Shown: positions 17,794 to 29,826, counted from the stretch's first letter. The stretch: 64,000 nucleotides of DNA from Citrobacter werkmanii NBRC 105721 (GCA_000759755.1 BBMW01000003.1:310001-374000), one strand, 5' to 3'. Translations and numbers: made by a program. The notes: a model not told the origin generated them from the sequence alone.

Positions 17794-19215
17794 CTATCTG
17801 TTCTTATCAGAGACTGCGCTTCCCGCATCACGGGTAAGCCGCAGCGTATCGACCATACCTATCAGACAAATTATGGCGATAACCACAAAGGCCAGACGGA
17901 AGCTGAGCCCCGGAATATTGCCCAGTGCCAGCCATTCACTGACTTCATCGCCGATACGGATCCCAATAGCGGCTAATGAAATCCCCAATCCCACAGCTAA
18001 CTGTGTTGCCGTACTGAACAGCGTATTGGCGTAGCTCATTTGCGGCGCGGGGACGTCCGCAAAGGCAAGCGTACTGACGCCGGTAAACTGGATTGAACGG
18101 AATACGCCGCCCAGATACAGTACCAGCAAAATAACCCATACGGGCGTTTGCGGCGTTATCAATGCACAGGCCAGCAGTGCCAGGACGTTGAGCGCCCCGT
18201 TGATCAGCAGCAATTTTTTAAAGCCCAGCCAGCGTATTAACGGTGTGGTGGCAGGTTTTATCGTCAGATTGCCCACAAACACCGCCAGGACCAGCGAACC
18301 TGCGTGAAAAGCGTTCATGCCAAAGCCTACCTGAAACATTAACGGCAGCAGAAATGGTACGGCGCTGATAGAAGCGCGAAACAGCGACCCGCCGTACATC
18401 GTGACGCGAAAAGTTGGGACACTCATGGCATCGAGACGAATCATTGGCCAGGCGGCGCGACGAAAATGGCGTAGAGCAAACAGGAAAGTCGCTATTCCCA
18501 GCGTGAGAAGTCCGGCGGTTAGCCAACCCTGCGGCTGCTGTGTTCCCAGTAATTCCATGGCATACACCAGGCTCACCATGGCAACAGAGGTGGCGACAAA
18601 ACCCGTTATATCAAACGGACGGCGCTCGTCGTCATGAATATCCGGAATAAAACGTAGCGCCAGCGCTATCGCCAGTATTCCCAGTGGGACGTTAATGAAA
18701 AAGATCCAGCGCCAGTTGGCATAGCTGGTGATGAATCCCCCAAGCGGCGGACCGATGATGGGCGCGACTAACGCGGGCCAGGTCAGGGTCGCAATAGCGG
18801 TGATTAACTGATGTTTTGGCGTGGTGCGTAGTACCGCAAGGCGGCCAACTGGAACCATTAGCGCGCCGCCCACGCCCTGTAAGATTCGCATGGCGACAAA
18901 GCTCTCAAGACGGGTGGACAAACCACATAAGACCGAGGCGAGGGTAAATATCGCCAGTGCGAGGGTAAACACTTTTCTGGCGCCGAAGCGGTCCGCAATC
19001 CAGCCGCTGGCGGGGATAAGTACGGCGAGGGTGATCAGGTAGGCGCTGATACCAATGTTGAGGTCAACCGCCTGTACGCCAAAGCTTTTGGCCATGTCGG
19101 GTAGGGCGGTGGCGATCACCGTGCCGTCAATAAACTCCATAAAGAAAGCGCCGGCAACAAGTAATGCCGCTGGGGAGAGACCGCGTTTATTCTCAACCGA
19201 TAAATGTTCACTCAT
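17794..19215 (-). CDS. MFS drug-efflux transporter, DHA2 (EmrB/QacA) type
   Basis: This 473-residue inner-membrane protein has about 14 hydrophobic helices. Motif A-like GWIADRFGARK follows helix 2 and antiporter motif C-like GPPLGGFI lies in helix 5, which indicates proton-coupled export. The acid residue in EFIDGTV of helix 1 is typical of DHA2. The ATG at 19215 (MSEHLSV) is preferred, with GAGATGG ahead of it, over an in-frame TTG 18 bases upstream. No adjoining emrA-type fusion protein or regulator is seen. Convergent with the RpiB-like gene. Substrate unknown. Confidence 0.85.
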   Translation of the reverse strand: MSEHLSVENKRGLSPAALLVAGAFFMEFIDGTVIATALPDMAKSFGVQAVDLNIGISAYLITLAVLIPASGWIADRFGARKVFTLALAIFTLASVLCGLSTRLESFVAMRILQGVGGALMVPVGRLAVLRTTPKHQLITAIATLTWPALVAPIIGPPLGGFITSYANWRWIFFINVPLGILAIALALRFIPDIHDDERRPFDITGFVATSVAMVSLVYAMELLGTQQPQGWLTAGLLTLGIATFLFALRHFRRAAWPMIRLDAMSVPTFRVTMYGGSLFRASISAVPFLLPLMFQVGFGMNAFHAGSLVLAVFVGNLTIKPATTPLIRWLGFKKLLLINGALNVLALLACALITPQTPVWVILLVLYLGGVFRSIQFTGVSTLAFADVPAPQMSYANTLFSTATQLAVGLGISLAAIGIRIGDEVSEWLALGNIPGLSFRLAFVVIAIICLIGMVDTLRLTRDAGSAVSDKNR

Positions 19216-19343
19216 TTGTGCTTGCCATCTCAAAAGAAACTGACTGGAACTATTTTTATTTTCAGCGTATCCGCTATGCGTACACCGCTATCGTTTCGAT
19301 CGCTGAATGGGTACTATGACGACCTTTCTATAAGGAGCTCATT

Positions 19344-19595
19344 ATGTCCCAAACACTGAATGCCGATCAGGAACTGCTCTCGGACGTTGTTGCCTGTCAG
19401 TTAGTTATCAAACAAATTCTGGATGTTATTGATGTTATCGCCCCGGTAGAAGTTCGGGAGAAAATGTCCAGCCAGCTGAAAAGCATCGACTTTTCAAGTC
19501 ACCCTGCGGGCGCCGATCCGGTAACTATGCGCGCAATACAAAAAGCAGTTGCCTTGATCGAGTTGAAATTCACGCCGCAGAATGAGTCTCACTAA
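19344..19595 (+). CDS. yecJ: Conserved small protein YecJ (DUF2766)
   Basis: An 83-residue soluble helical protein, near identical to E. coli YecJ, with conserved [18 protein letters not shown] and EVREKM. AAGGAG precedes the ATG. No function is established and no catalytic motif is visible. Length is fully conserved, so it is under selection as a protein. Confidence 0.92.
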   Translation: MSQTLNADQELLSDVVACQLVIKQILDVIDVIAPVEVREKMSSQLKSIDFSSHPAGADPVTMRAIQKAVALIELKFTPQNESH

Positions 19596-19674
19596 AATAA
19601 ACCGTTGTTTCAGGTTTTAGAAAGGCTTTTTTGTGTCTCTGAGAATGAGAGGCGCGAGCGTAGAGATCATTGAG

Positions 19675-19716
19675 CGCTCGCCGGATAAGATGCGTGGCAT
19701 CACTATCCGGCGAGCG
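19675..19716. repeat. REP-type palindrome between yecJ and ftnB
   Basis: A perfect 13-bp inverted repeat CGCTCGCCGGATA / TATCCGGCGAGCG with a 16-base centre (GATGCG...). The GCCGGAT core is that of enterobacterial REP sequences. It lies between convergent genes, the usual location. Confidence 0.75.
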
Positions 19717-19732
19717 TTATGAAAATTGAAGA

Positions 19733-20236
19733 TTAGTGATGTTGGTAGTTTACGACGTTCAGCAGATGCTTATCGGTTTGCGCCATGCACAGTCCCGCGC
19801 GTTTCGCGCTGCGAACTTCATCAAGAATGGTTTGTAACAGCACGCCATCCTGCTGTTGCTCTTTTTCCAGATCGTGGAGAAAATCAACGGTTGGCTCATC
19901 GTTCAATGCTTCTGCTTCATTGGTTAAGCGTGATAGCTTACTCGAACGCTGTTGGTACTCATCCAGTGTTTTCTGAAACAGTTCTTCCAGGGAAGTCAGT
20001 TCATCACCCGGAACATCGATGGCCTTGACGATGGGGTTAGCCCCGGCGCTTTTCATAAAATTAAACATACGCATCATTTGAGTTACGTTACCCTGCGCCT
20101 GCGTGCGTAGAAACGTTGCGGTGCCTGTCAGGCTATGTTCGTAGCACCACTCGCTAAGGTGCAGGTAAAGATTCGATGCGTAGAACTCAAGATTCATTTG
20201 TGTGTTGAGTTTATGAACAATTCCAACAGCAGCCAT
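19733..20236 (-). CDS. ftnB: Ferritin-like protein FtnB
   Basis: A 167-residue ferritin-fold protein, ortholog of E. coli FtnB (YecI), expected to have iron-linked roles such as iron-sulfur cluster or stress repair. Glu17 of the ferroxidase site is kept, but the AQEEMTHM helix of FtnA reads AQGNVTQM here, so Glu49, Glu50 and His53 are replaced; the same is true in E. coli FtnB. It should therefore oxidise iron poorly. The ATG at 20236 ([10 protein letters not shown]) has AAGGAT upstream; further upstream in-frame codons are not conserved. Confidence 0.92.
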   Translation of the reverse strand: MAAVGIVHKLNTQMNLEFYASNLYLHLSEWCYEHSLTGTATFLRTQAQGNVTQMMRMFNFMKSAGANPIVKAIDVPGDELTSLEELFQKTLDEYQQRSSKLSRLTNEAEALNDEPTVDFLHDLEKEQQQDGVLLQTILDEVRSAKRAGLCMAQTDKHLLNVVNYQHH

Positions 20237-20792
20237 ATCAATATCCTTATTTCCAGAAAGGAGAGTGTACGTTACTAACGTCAGTGCAACGGGCTGCCGC
20301 CGCACTTCACATCTACGTACAATTAAAACTGTTAGCAGAATAAATCCGTTCCGCCGGTCCTTTAGTGATCACGAATTATATTCGCTTCCGATCGAGAATC
20401 AGCATAGCGCGTGACCCGGAATAAGAAAATCCTTAAATCTGCGTATTTATGTTTTTTTACATATTGTTATAGCAATATTCTTAATGCAGGTATTCCTTAA
20501 TATAGGGGTTGTTAATGTAATTGTTTGATATGTATGAAGTTAAATCTTAATTTCATTTATGAAATGGTGTTTCATATCACAAAATAAAATTTAACGTTCG
20601 GTTATCGTCTTGTCTCTGGTGATTTTCGACCCGCTCTGGTTGTAGAAACTTCACGACTGGTGAGGTAATTGAAAGTTACCAGATGGCTAATTTTTTGCGC
20701 CAGATCATTTTTGCCGAAATTAATAACTTTAATGGCCTGTACGATTCAGCATTGATTGTTTGGCTCTATGTGGATAAAGCGAGGGATTACAA
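20237..20792. other. AT-rich intergenic region between ftnB and the DJ-1 gene
   Basis: This 556-bp stretch must carry the divergent promoters of both neighbours. It is AT-rich in the middle (about 20440-20600) and has no reading frame I would defend, no REP or ERIC copy and no tRNA. A GGTAA(T) / (A)GTTACC hairpin lies near 20662-20680. Confidence 0.5.
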
Positions 20793-21350
20793 ATGAAAAA
20801 GGTTGCGGTGCTGCTGGCGCCCGGTTTTGAAGAGGCAGAAGCGATAGTTACTGTTGATATTCTGCGTCGCCTGAATATCGAAGTCGAAACACTGGCCTGC
20901 GCTGAGTCACGTGCGGTGGTGAGCTATCATGACGTGCCGATGGTGACCGACAGCACGTTGGCCGCGCGTCAGGCGCATCTCTACGATGCCGTCGTGTTGC
21001 CTGGGGGGCCGCAAGGTAGCGTTAATCTTGCCGCCAGCGAGGCAGTCATCCAGTTTGTCACCCGCCATGATGAGGCGGGAAAACTTATTTGTCCGGTGTG
21101 CTCTGCGGCCGCGCGCGTGCTGGGTGGCAACGGTCTGCTAAAGGGGCGTCGCTACGTGTGCTCGGGAGATTTGTGGCAAAACGTCACGGATGGGGAATAT
21201 ATCGATGCGCCCGTTGTTGAGGATGGCAATCTTATTAGCGGCAAAGGATTAGGGCATATTTTTGATTTTGCGTTTACGCTTTCGGCGCGTCTGTTGGGAG
21301 ATGATATTCCGGTTCGCGATCACGCCGACCACATTTATTACCCATGGTAA
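20793..21350 (+). CDS. DJ-1/PfpI (ThiJ) family protein, YajL-like
   Basis: A 185-residue class I glutamine amidotransferase-fold protein. The DJ-1 signature acid is in GFEEAE (residues 11-16) and the nucleophile-elbow cysteine is Cys103 in CPVCSAA, with a second cysteine at 100. Family members are glyoxalases, chaperones or oxidative-stress protectants; proteins of the YajL branch have a similar length. The start MKKVAVLLAPGFEE is standard for the family. It stands alone upstream of araF, where E. coli K-12 has no such gene. Confidence 0.82.
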   Translation: MKKVAVLLAPGFEEAEAIVTVDILRRLNIEVETLACAESRAVVSYHDVPMVTDSTLAARQAHLYDAVVLPGGPQGSVNLAASEAVIQFVTRHDEAGKLICPVCSAAARVLGGNGLLKGRRYVCSGDLWQNVTDGEYIDAPVVEDGNLISGKGLGHIFDFAFTLSARLLGDDIPVRDHADHIYYPW

Positions 21351-21668
21351 ACACTGTTCTCCCGAATGCTTGAGCATTCGGGGACAAGGATTTGCTGACT
21401 GATGTTATGGACTAATCTGCTATTTCTCTTTTTCTTCTTCGTCAAAATCGCGTTTTTTTATGTCATTTCTCGCTGAATTTATGTACGCAATTACTGTAAT
21501 TCTGTGGTGTGATGCTGCTCTCTTATGGAGAATCAATTTCCCGCTAAAAATACTCCCAGCACTGGCATTGATCTTATCAATAAAAGGTAATGCCTTGTTT
21601 TACGTCCGAATTACAAAAAATCGTCTGATTTTACCCTACATAAAAGAACGTTAAAGCTGGAGTTGACC
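21351..21668. other. Upstream regulatory region of araFGH
   Basis: This 318-bp gap carries an AraC half-site (listed separately) and a small hairpin CCGAATGCT / AGCATTCGG at 21362-21381, probably the 3' end of the DJ-1 transcript. A TGTGATG half-site near 21508 might be part of a CRP site. A 64-codon frame inside it is not convincing. Confidence 0.5.
21406..21422 (-). promoter_or_regulatory. AraC half-site upstream of araF
   Basis: TATGGA-N7-GCTA is the exact reverse complement of the AraC half-site TAGC-N7-TCCATA. A weaker half-site (CAAGGA...) starts 21 bp upstream, the spacing AraC uses for tandem half-sites. It fits arabinose-dependent activation of araFGH. Confidence 0.6.
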
Positions 21669-22658
21669 ATGCACAAATTCACTAAAGCGCTGGCTGCCAT
21701 CGGTCTGGCTGCCATTATGTCACAATCCGCTATCGCTGAGTCCATGAAGCTCGGTTTCCTTGTCAAACAACCGGAAGAACCGTGGTTCCAGACAGAATGG
21801 AAATTTGCCGATAAGGCCGGTAAAGACCTTGGTTTTGAGGTGATTAAAATCGCCGTCCCGGATGGTGAGAAAACCCTTAACGCGATTGACAGCCTGGCTG
21901 CCAGTGGCGCGAAAGGGTTTGTGATTTGTACGCCGGATCCCAAACTCGGGCCTGCCATTATGGCGAAGGCGCGCGGCTACGATATGAAAGTCATTGCCGT
22001 CGATGACCAGTTTGCCAACGCGAAAGGAAAACCGATGGATACCGTGCCGCTGGTAATGATGGCGGCAACAAAAATTGGTGAACGCCAGGGCCAGGAACTG
22101 TACAAGGAGATGCAAAAGCGCGGTTGGGATGTGAAATCTACCGCGGTAATGGCCATTACTGCGAACGAACTGGATACCGCGCGTCGCCGTACTTCGGGTT
22201 CAATGGAAGCGCTTAAAGCTGCAGGCTTCCCGGAAAAACAGATCTACCAGGTCCCAACCAAATCGAATGATATCCCCGGCGCATTCGACGCCGCCAACTC
22301 CATGCTTGTTCAGCATCCTGAAGTTAAACACTGGCTGATTGTTGGCATGAACGATAACACCGTACTGGGCGGCGTGCGTGCGACCGAAGGGCAGGGCTTT
22401 AAAGCGCCAAACGTGATTGGTATCGGTATTAACGGCGTTGACGCGGTGAGTGAACTCTCCAAAGGCGAAGCGACCGGGTTCTATGGTTCACTGCTGCCAA
22501 GCCCGGACGTTCACGGCTATAAATCAAGCCAAATGCTCTACAACTGGGTGACGAAAGGTGCAGAGCCACCGGCGTTTACTGAAGTGACGGATGTGGTGCT
22601 GATTACCCGCGATAACTTCAAAGAAGAACTGGCGAAGAAAGGTTTAGGCGGTAAGTAA
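21669..22658 (+). CDS. araF: L-arabinose-binding periplasmic protein AraF
   Basis: AraF is the high-affinity L-arabinose receptor of the AraFGH importer. The 329 residues have a signal peptide (1-23, cleavage after AIA) and a type I periplasmic-binding-protein fold close to E. coli AraF (KQPEEPWFQTEW, GIGINGVDAVSEL). I chose the ATG at 21669, preceded by CTGGAG, over an in-frame TTG six bases upstream. The araF-araG gap contains REP sequences, which commonly stabilise the upstream message and give more binding protein than ATPase. Confidence 0.97.
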   Translation: MHKFTKALAAIGLAAIMSQSAIAESMKLGFLVKQPEEPWFQTEWKFADKAGKDLGFEVIKIAVPDGEKTLNAIDSLAASGAKGFVICTPDPKLGPAIMAKARGYDMKVIAVDDQFANAKGKPMDTVPLVMMAATKIGERQGQELYKEMQKRGWDVKSTAVMAITANELDTARRRTSGSMEALKAAGFPEKQIYQVPTKSNDIPGAFDAANSMLVQHPEVKHWLIVGMNDNTVLGGVRATEGQGFKAPNVIGIGINGVDAVSELSKGEATGFYGSLLPSPDVHGYKSSQMLYNWVTKGAEPPAFTEVTDVVLITRDNFKEELAKKGLGGK

Positions 22659-22664
22659 CATCAA

Positions 22665-22749
22665 TGCCGGATGCGTCGCCAAAGCGTCTGATCCGGCCTA
22701 CGAATTACGTACTCAGTAGGCCGGATAAGGCAAAGCCGCCATCCGGTAT
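22665..22749. repeat. REP pair (BIME) between araF and araG
   Basis: Two inverted REP units, GCCGGATGCG...ATCCGGC (22665-22697) and GGCCGGATAAGG...CCATCCGGT (22718-22747), joined by about 20 bp. Such BIMEs bind gyrase or IHF and protect upstream RNA from 3' decay. Confidence 0.88.
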
Positions 22750-22773
22750 AAAGATCTGAATCACGGAGACGTT

Positions 22774-24288
22774 ATGCAACAGTCTACCCCGTATCTCTCA
22801 TTTCGCGGCATTGGCAAAACGTTCCCCGGCGTTAAAGCGCTTACGGATATCAGTTTCGATTGCTATGCCGGTCAGGTGCATGCGCTGATGGGCGAAAATG
22901 GCGCCGGAAAATCAACACTCTTAAAAATTCTCAGCGGTAACTATGCGCCAACGACGGGATCTCTGGCAATCCGCGGTCAAGAAGTTTCGTTTGCGGATAC
23001 CACAGCCGCGTTGAACGCCGGTGTCGCCATTATTTACCAGGAACTGCATCTCGTCCCGGAGATGACCGTTGCCGAAAATATCTATTTAGGGCAACTGCCG
23101 CATAAAAGCGGCATTGTGAACCGCTCGCTGTTGAACTATGAAGCGGGGCTACAGCTTAAGCATCTGGGCATGGATATCGATCCCGATACGCCATTGAAAT
23201 ACCTCTCCATTGGTCAATGGCAGATGGTGGAGATTGCAAAAGCGTTGGCGCGTAACGCCAAAATTATCGCTTTTGATGAACCGACCAGTTCCCTGTCGGC
23301 ACGCGAGATTGAGAATCTGTTTCGCGTTATCCGTGAGCTGCGCAACGAAGGGCGCATCATTCTGTATGTCTCGCACCGTATGGAAGAGATTTTTGCCCTT
23401 AGCGATGCCATTACCGTATTTAAAGATGGGCATTACGTTAAAACGTTTACGGACATGCAGCAGGTTGATCACGACGCGCTGGTGCAGGCGATGGTGGGGC
23501 GTGACCTGGGTGATATTTATGGCTGGAAATCCAGGCCTTATGGCGCAGAGCGTCTGCGTTTGCATGAGGTCAAAGCCCCCGGCGTGCGGACGCCGATCAG
23601 TTTATCAGTGCGTAGCGGTGAAATCGTCGGACTGTTTGGGTTGGTGGGCGCCGGACGTAGCGAATTAATGAAAGGATTGTTTGGCGGCACGCGTATCACC
23701 GCAGGCCAGGTGTTTATTGATGAACAGCCAATTGATATCCGCAAACCGAGCCACGCCATTGAAGCAGGGATGATGCTGTGTCCGGAGGATCGCAAAGCCG
23801 AAGGGATTATTCCGGTTCATTCGGTGCGTAACAACATCAACATTAGCGCGCGTCGTAAACATGTCTTGGGCGGATGCGTGATCAATAACGGCTGGGAAGA
23901 AACCAATGCCGATCACCATATTCGTTCGCTCAACATCAAAACACCGGGGGCGGAGCAACTGATCATGAACCTCTCTGGCGGTAATCAACAGAAGGCTATT
24001 CTTGGCCGGTGGTTATCGGAAGAGATGAAAGTGATTTTGCTGGATGAACCTACCCGCGGCATTGATGTGGGCGCCAAGCATGAAATTTATAACGTGATTT
24101 ATGCCCTCGCGGCGCGCGGCGTGGCCGTGCTGTTTGCATCCAGTGACCTGCCAGAAGTTCTCGGTGTCGCCGATCGTATCGTGGTGATGAGGGAAGGCGA
24201 GATTGCCGGTGAGTTACTTCATGAACAGGCGGATGAACGCCAGGCGTTGAGCCTTGCAATGCCTAAAGTCAGCCAGGCTGTGGCCTGA
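22774..24288 (+). CDS. araG: L-arabinose ABC transporter ATPase AraG
   Basis: The ATP-binding subunit for arabinose uptake, with two fused nucleotide-binding domains in 504 residues. The first has Walker [10 protein letters not shown] (about 40-48), signature LSIGQ and Walker B FDEPTSSL. The second has a divergent Walker A region ([10 protein letters not shown], about 294-303), signature LSGGNQQK and Walker [10 protein letters not shown]. Degenerate second sites are normal for sugar importers of this class. GGAGA precedes the ATG. Confidence 0.97.
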   Translation: MQQSTPYLSFRGIGKTFPGVKALTDISFDCYAGQVHALMGENGAGKSTLLKILSGNYAPTTGSLAIRGQEVSFADTTAALNAGVAIIYQELHLVPEMTVAENIYLGQLPHKSGIVNRSLLNYEAGLQLKHLGMDIDPDTPLKYLSIGQWQMVEIAKALARNAKIIAFDEPTSSLSAREIENLFRVIRELRNEGRIILYVSHRMEEIFALSDAITVFKDGHYVKTFTDMQQVDHDALVQAMVGRDLGDIYGWKSRPYGAERLRLHEVKAPGVRTPISLSVRSGEIVGLFGLVGAGRSELMKGLFGGTRITAGQVFIDEQPIDIRKPSHAIEAGMMLCPEDRKAEGIIPVHSVRNNINISARRKHVLGGCVINNGWEETNADHHIRSLNIKTPGAEQLIMNLSGGNQQKAILGRWLSEEMKVILLDEPTRGIDVGAKHEIYNVIYALAARGVAVLFASSDLPEVLGVADRIVVMREGEIAGELLHEQADERQALSLAMPKVSQAVA

Positions 24289-24299
24289 ATAAGGAGAGT

Positions 24300-25289
24300 A
24301 TGATGTCTTCCGTTTCTACATCGGGTTCAGGTGCTGCGAAGTCGGCGCTAAATCTTGGCCGCATTTGGGATCAATACGGGATGCTGGTGGTGTTCGCCGC
24401 GCTGTTCCTGGTGTGTGCCATCTTCGTGCCAAACTTTGCCACCTTTATCAACATGAAGGGGCTGGGGCTGGCGGTATCGATGTCGGGTATGGTCGCATGT
24501 GGGATGCTCTTTTGCCTGGCATCCGGCGACTTCGACCTGTCCGTTGCGTCCGTCATTGCCTGTGCAGGGGTCACCACTGCCGTAGTCATCAACATGACCG
24601 AAAGCTTGTGGATTGGCGTCGCTGCCGGGCTGTTGCTGGGGATTTTATGCGGTCTGGTGAATGGGTTTGTGATTGCACGGTTAAAAATCAACGCCCTGAT
24701 CACCACTCTGGCGACGATGCAGATTGTCCGCGGTCTGGCCTACATTATCTCTGACGGTAAGGCGGTCGGGATTGAAGACGAGCGTTTCTTTACCCTTGGC
24801 TATGCTAACTGGTTTGGGCTGCCGGCACCTATCTGGATAACGATCGTGTGTTTCATCGTATTTGGCTTACTGCTGAATAAAACCACGTTTGGTCGTAACA
24901 CGCTGGCTATTGGTGGGAATGAGGAGGCTGCGCGCCTGGCCGGGGTTCCGGTTGTTCGCACCAAGATTATTATCTTTATTCTTTCCGGTCTGGTGTCCGC
25001 AATTGCGGGAATTATCCTCGCATCGCGTATGACCAGCGGCCAGCCAATGACCTCAATTGGTTATGAGCTGATCGTGATTTCTGCATGTGTTTTAGGGGGC
25101 GTATCGCTGAAAGGCGGCATCGGAAAAATCTCATATGTGGTCGCCGGGGTGTTGATTCTGGGGACGGTTGAGAACGCGATGAACCTGCTGAACATCTCTC
25201 CTTTTGCGCAGTACGTCGTACGTGGTCTCATCCTGCTGGCGGCGGTAATCTTCGACCGTTACAAGCAAAAAGCGAAGCGCACCATTTGA
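24300..25289 (+). CDS. araH: L-arabinose ABC transporter permease AraH
   Basis: The membrane subunit of the arabinose importer: a BPD_transp_2-family permease of 329 residues with many hydrophobic helices and the EAARLAGVPV segment (about 214-223) that couples to AraG. The start could be either of two adjacent ATG codons (24300 or 24303), preceded by AAGGAG. It ends just before a strong terminator, closing the operon. Confidence 0.96.
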   Translation: MMSSVSTSGSGAAKSALNLGRIWDQYGMLVVFAALFLVCAIFVPNFATFINMKGLGLAVSMSGMVACGMLFCLASGDFDLSVASVIACAGVTTAVVINMTESLWIGVAAGLLLGILCGLVNGFVIARLKINALITTLATMQIVRGLAYIISDGKAVGIEDERFFTLGYANWFGLPAPIWITIVCFIVFGLLLNKTTFGRNTLAIGGNEEAARLAGVPVVRTKIIIFILSGLVSAIAGIILASRMTSGQPMTSIGYELIVISACVLGGVSLKGGIGKISYVVAGVLILGTVENAMNLLNISPFAQYVVRGLILLAAVIFDRYKQKAKRTI

Positions 25290-25317
25290 TGATTTAAGCC
25301 CTAACTTTTCAGTCTAG

Positions 25318-27664
<2,347 letters not shown>

Positions 27665-27680
27665 AGACCTGAAGGAGGTA

Positions 27681-28109
27681 TTAATCTCCAGCCAGAGGAA
27701 CCAGCAGAACATCCACCAGGCTGGCACCGACCACGCTTTTTGCTGAGCACGAAGCGCGCGAAAAGAAGCTCTGGTTATGGTTGCCGTAAATGACCAGATC
27801 GACTGCGTGTTTACGGCAAACGTCGAGAATATGTTCATTCAGTGCCCCATAGGTAATAAAAGTATGTTCGATGGGGTACTGCGCTTCTTTGCTGAGTTTA
27901 TCGATAAAATCCTGGGTCTCCTCTTGCATTAGTTCACGCAGATCTTCCAGCATGGGGGCGGCAAACTGGTTATACATTTCAGGGTCTGAGACCAATGTGA
28001 TCAGGCTAATACGAGCGTTGACAGGGCGAGCGATAGAAACTGCCTTGGCTAACAACTGCTGGCTTTCAGGGGTGGCGGCAACCGCCACCAGAATGTGCGC
28101 ATAGCTCAT
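27681..28109 (-). CDS. uspC: Universal stress protein UspC
   Basis: A 142-residue UspA-fold protein. The N-terminus MSYAHILVAVAATPES and the C-terminal segment FFSRASCSAKSVV match E. coli UspC, which supports survival under UV, osmotic stress and potassium-limiting signalling. The GxxGxxxxG ATP motif of the FP subclass of Usp proteins is not seen, in keeping with the UspA/C/D group. Convergent with otsA, 16 bp away; divergent from flhDC. Confidence 0.95.
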   Translation of the reverse strand: MSYAHILVAVAATPESQQLLAKAVSIARPVNARISLITLVSDPEMYNQFAAPMLEDLRELMQEETQDFIDKLSKEAQYPIEHTFITYGALNEHILDVCRKHAVDLVIYGNHNQSFFSRASCSAKSVVGASLVDVLLVPLAGD

Positions 28110-28903
28110 AACTCGCTCCTTTTTTTCAAGAATTATGAGAGAACTTTTCTGCTTTACTCAGCTTACTCCATACTGCAACGTTTCCTCTTCACATAGTGTG
28201 AATGCCATCATGATTATTCATTAATTATTCTTATAAATAGAATAATTGCTTCACATCATTTGCAAATACGTTCAGCGAACTTAAGTAAAACTCGCCGCTA
28301 ATGAAAACAATGCGTTAATAAAAAACAAACAAAAATTAACATTTGGCGAGTTATCACCACGCGGTATTAGTTAATCACCCTTAATATTTAAGTTCTTGTT
28401 TATAAACAATTTAATTGAAAAAGTGTTTTGCATGAAATATGTGATCCAGCTCGCTATTTCATAGTGTGATATTAACGTTTGTGAACAAAATACTATTCGC
28501 TTTTATTGCAAGAATATTCGTTAGCCAGGAATTGAAAAGATGAATCTTGGTTTAAAAAATAAGCAAAGTAAAAGCTACGCTGATGGATTTATGTTAAGTG
28601 TTTAGTTGATTTATGTGATCTGTGTCACATATTCTTTAAATTCGCAGCACGGTTCCGTTGTATGTGTAACTGGCGGCGGGTAGAGTTGCGTCGAATTAGG
28701 AAAAATCTTAGACAATTGTAAGAATTGATGTGAGCTTGTAAGAAGTGCGCATTCTTCAAAAGGGCTGGTTTACACAACGTGTATGTGTCATCACGCTGCT
28801 ATGTATTTGACCTTTTGCTTTTTTTTTACCGGGGCTTCCCGGCGACATCACGGGGTGCGGTTTTACCGCATGAAAATAATGTTGGTTATTATGGATGCAA
28901 ATA
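28110..28903. promoter_or_regulatory. Large flhDC regulatory region and leader
   Basis: About 790 bp of AT-rich, gene-free DNA separates uspC from flhD, as in other enterics where many factors (CRP, H-NS, OmpR, RcsB, LrhA) converge. A candidate promoter is TTGTAT (28658-28663), 17 bp, TAGAGT (28681-28686), giving a leader of roughly 200 nt. The leader contains GGA motifs (28844-28854, 28892) that could be read by CsrA. No insertion sequence is present. Confidence 0.6.
28614..28629. promoter_or_regulatory. CRP site upstream of flhDC
   Basis: TGTGA-TCTGTG-TCACA is a perfect CRP half-site pair. Its centre lies about 70 bp upstream of the candidate transcription start, matching the class I position reported for E. 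coli flhDC and explaining catabolite control of motility. Confidence 0.85.
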
Positions 28904-29245
28904 ATGCATACATCCGAGTTGCTGAAACACATTTATGACATCAATTTGTCATATTTATTGCTTGCACAGCGTTTGATCGTTCAGGACAAAGCATCTGCGA
29001 TGTTTCGCCTTGGTATCAGCGAAGAGATGGCGGACACGTTGGCAACATTAACACTTCCTCAAATGGTCAAACTGGCTGAAACAAACCAACTGGTGTGTCA
29101 TTTCCGTTTCGACGATCACCAGACTGTTACTCGCCTGACGCAAGACTCCCGCGTTGACGATCTCCAGCAAATTCATACCGGCATCATGCTTTCTACGCGA
29201 CTGTTAAGCGACATCGATGATGCAGCGCGCAAGAAAAGGGCTTGA
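28904..29245 (+). CDS. flhD: Flagellar master regulator subunit FlhD
   Basis: FlhD pairs with FlhC as the FlhD4C2 activator of class II flagellar genes. The protein is 113 residues, almost identical to E. coli FlhD except near the C-terminus ([13 protein letters not shown]), where it is about three residues shorter. I chose the ATG at 28904 ([12 protein letters not shown]). Only a weak GGAT lies upstream, and an ATG at 28891 is out of frame; weak initiation fits the known post-transcriptional control. flhC begins 2 bases after the stop. Confidence 0.96.
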   Translation: MHTSELLKHIYDINLSYLLLAQRLIVQDKASAMFRLGISEEMADTLATLTLPQMVKLAETNQLVCHFRFDDHQTVTRLTQDSRVDDLQQIHTGIMLSTRLLSDIDDAARKKRA

Positions 29246-29247
29246 TG

Positions 29248-29826
29248 ATGAGCGAAAAAAGCATTGTTCAGGAAGCGCGTGATATCCAGTTGGCAATGGA
29301 ATTAATCACATTGGGCGCCCGTTTGCAAATGCTGGAAAGCGAAACGCAATTAAGCCGTGGTCGACTTATCAAGCTGTACAAAGAATTACGCGGCAGTCCT
29401 CCGCCAAAAGGGATGCTTCCTTTCTCCACCGATTGGTTTATGACGTGGGAACAAAATATCCATGCTTCGATGTTTTGCAATGCCTGGCAATTTTTGCTCA
29501 AAACAGGGTTGTGTAGCGGTGTGGATGCCGTAATTAAAGCGTATCGTTTATATCTTGAGCAGTGTCCGCAGCCGGAAGAAGGCCCCCTGCTGGCGTTAAC
29601 TCGCGCATGGACGCTGGTTCGTTTTGTAGACAGCGGATTGCTGGAATTGTCCACATGCAACTGCTGCGGCGGGAACTTTATCACTCACGCACATCAACCC
29701 GCAGGCAGCTTTGCCTGCAGTTTATGCCAGCCGCCATCACGGGCCGTAAAAAGACGTAAACTTTCTCAGAATGCTGCCGATATTATTCCACAACTGCTGG
29801 ATGAACAGATCGAACAGGCTGTTTAA
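29248..29826 (+). CDS. flhC: Flagellar master regulator subunit FlhC
   Basis: FlhC is the main DNA-contacting subunit of FlhDC. The 192 residues include the zinc-binding cysteines Cys137, Cys140, Cys157 and Cys160 (CNCC and CSLC). The start at 29248 gives the E. coli length; two upstream in-frame codons (TTG 29242, ATG 29245) overlap the flhD stop. AAAAGGG lies 8-10 bases upstream. A terminator and then the sigma-28 promoter of motA follow. Confidence 0.97.
   Translation: MSEKSIVQEARDIQLAMELITLGARLQMLESETQLSRGRLIKLYKELRGSPPPKGMLPFSTDWFMTWEQNIHASMFCNAWQFLLKTGLCSGVDAVIKAYRLYLEQCPQPEEGPLLALTRAWTLVRFVDSGLLELSTCNCCGGNFITHAHQPAGSFACSLCQPPSRAVKRRKLSQNAADIIPQLLDEQIEQAV

Noticed and set aside
19733-20236. 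FtnB as a decayed ferritin because ferroxidase residues are missing
   Set aside because: The frame is intact and the same replacements occur in E. coli FtnB, so this is a conserved subfamily feature.
21460-21654. A 64-codon reading frame upstream of araF
   Set aside because: It lies in the araF control region, lacks a ribosome site, and its hydrophobic content reflects AT-rich DNA.
22665-22749. A CRISPR-like repeat array between araF and araG
   Set aside because: There are only two inverted REP units, without regular direct repeats or spacers, and no cas gene is present.
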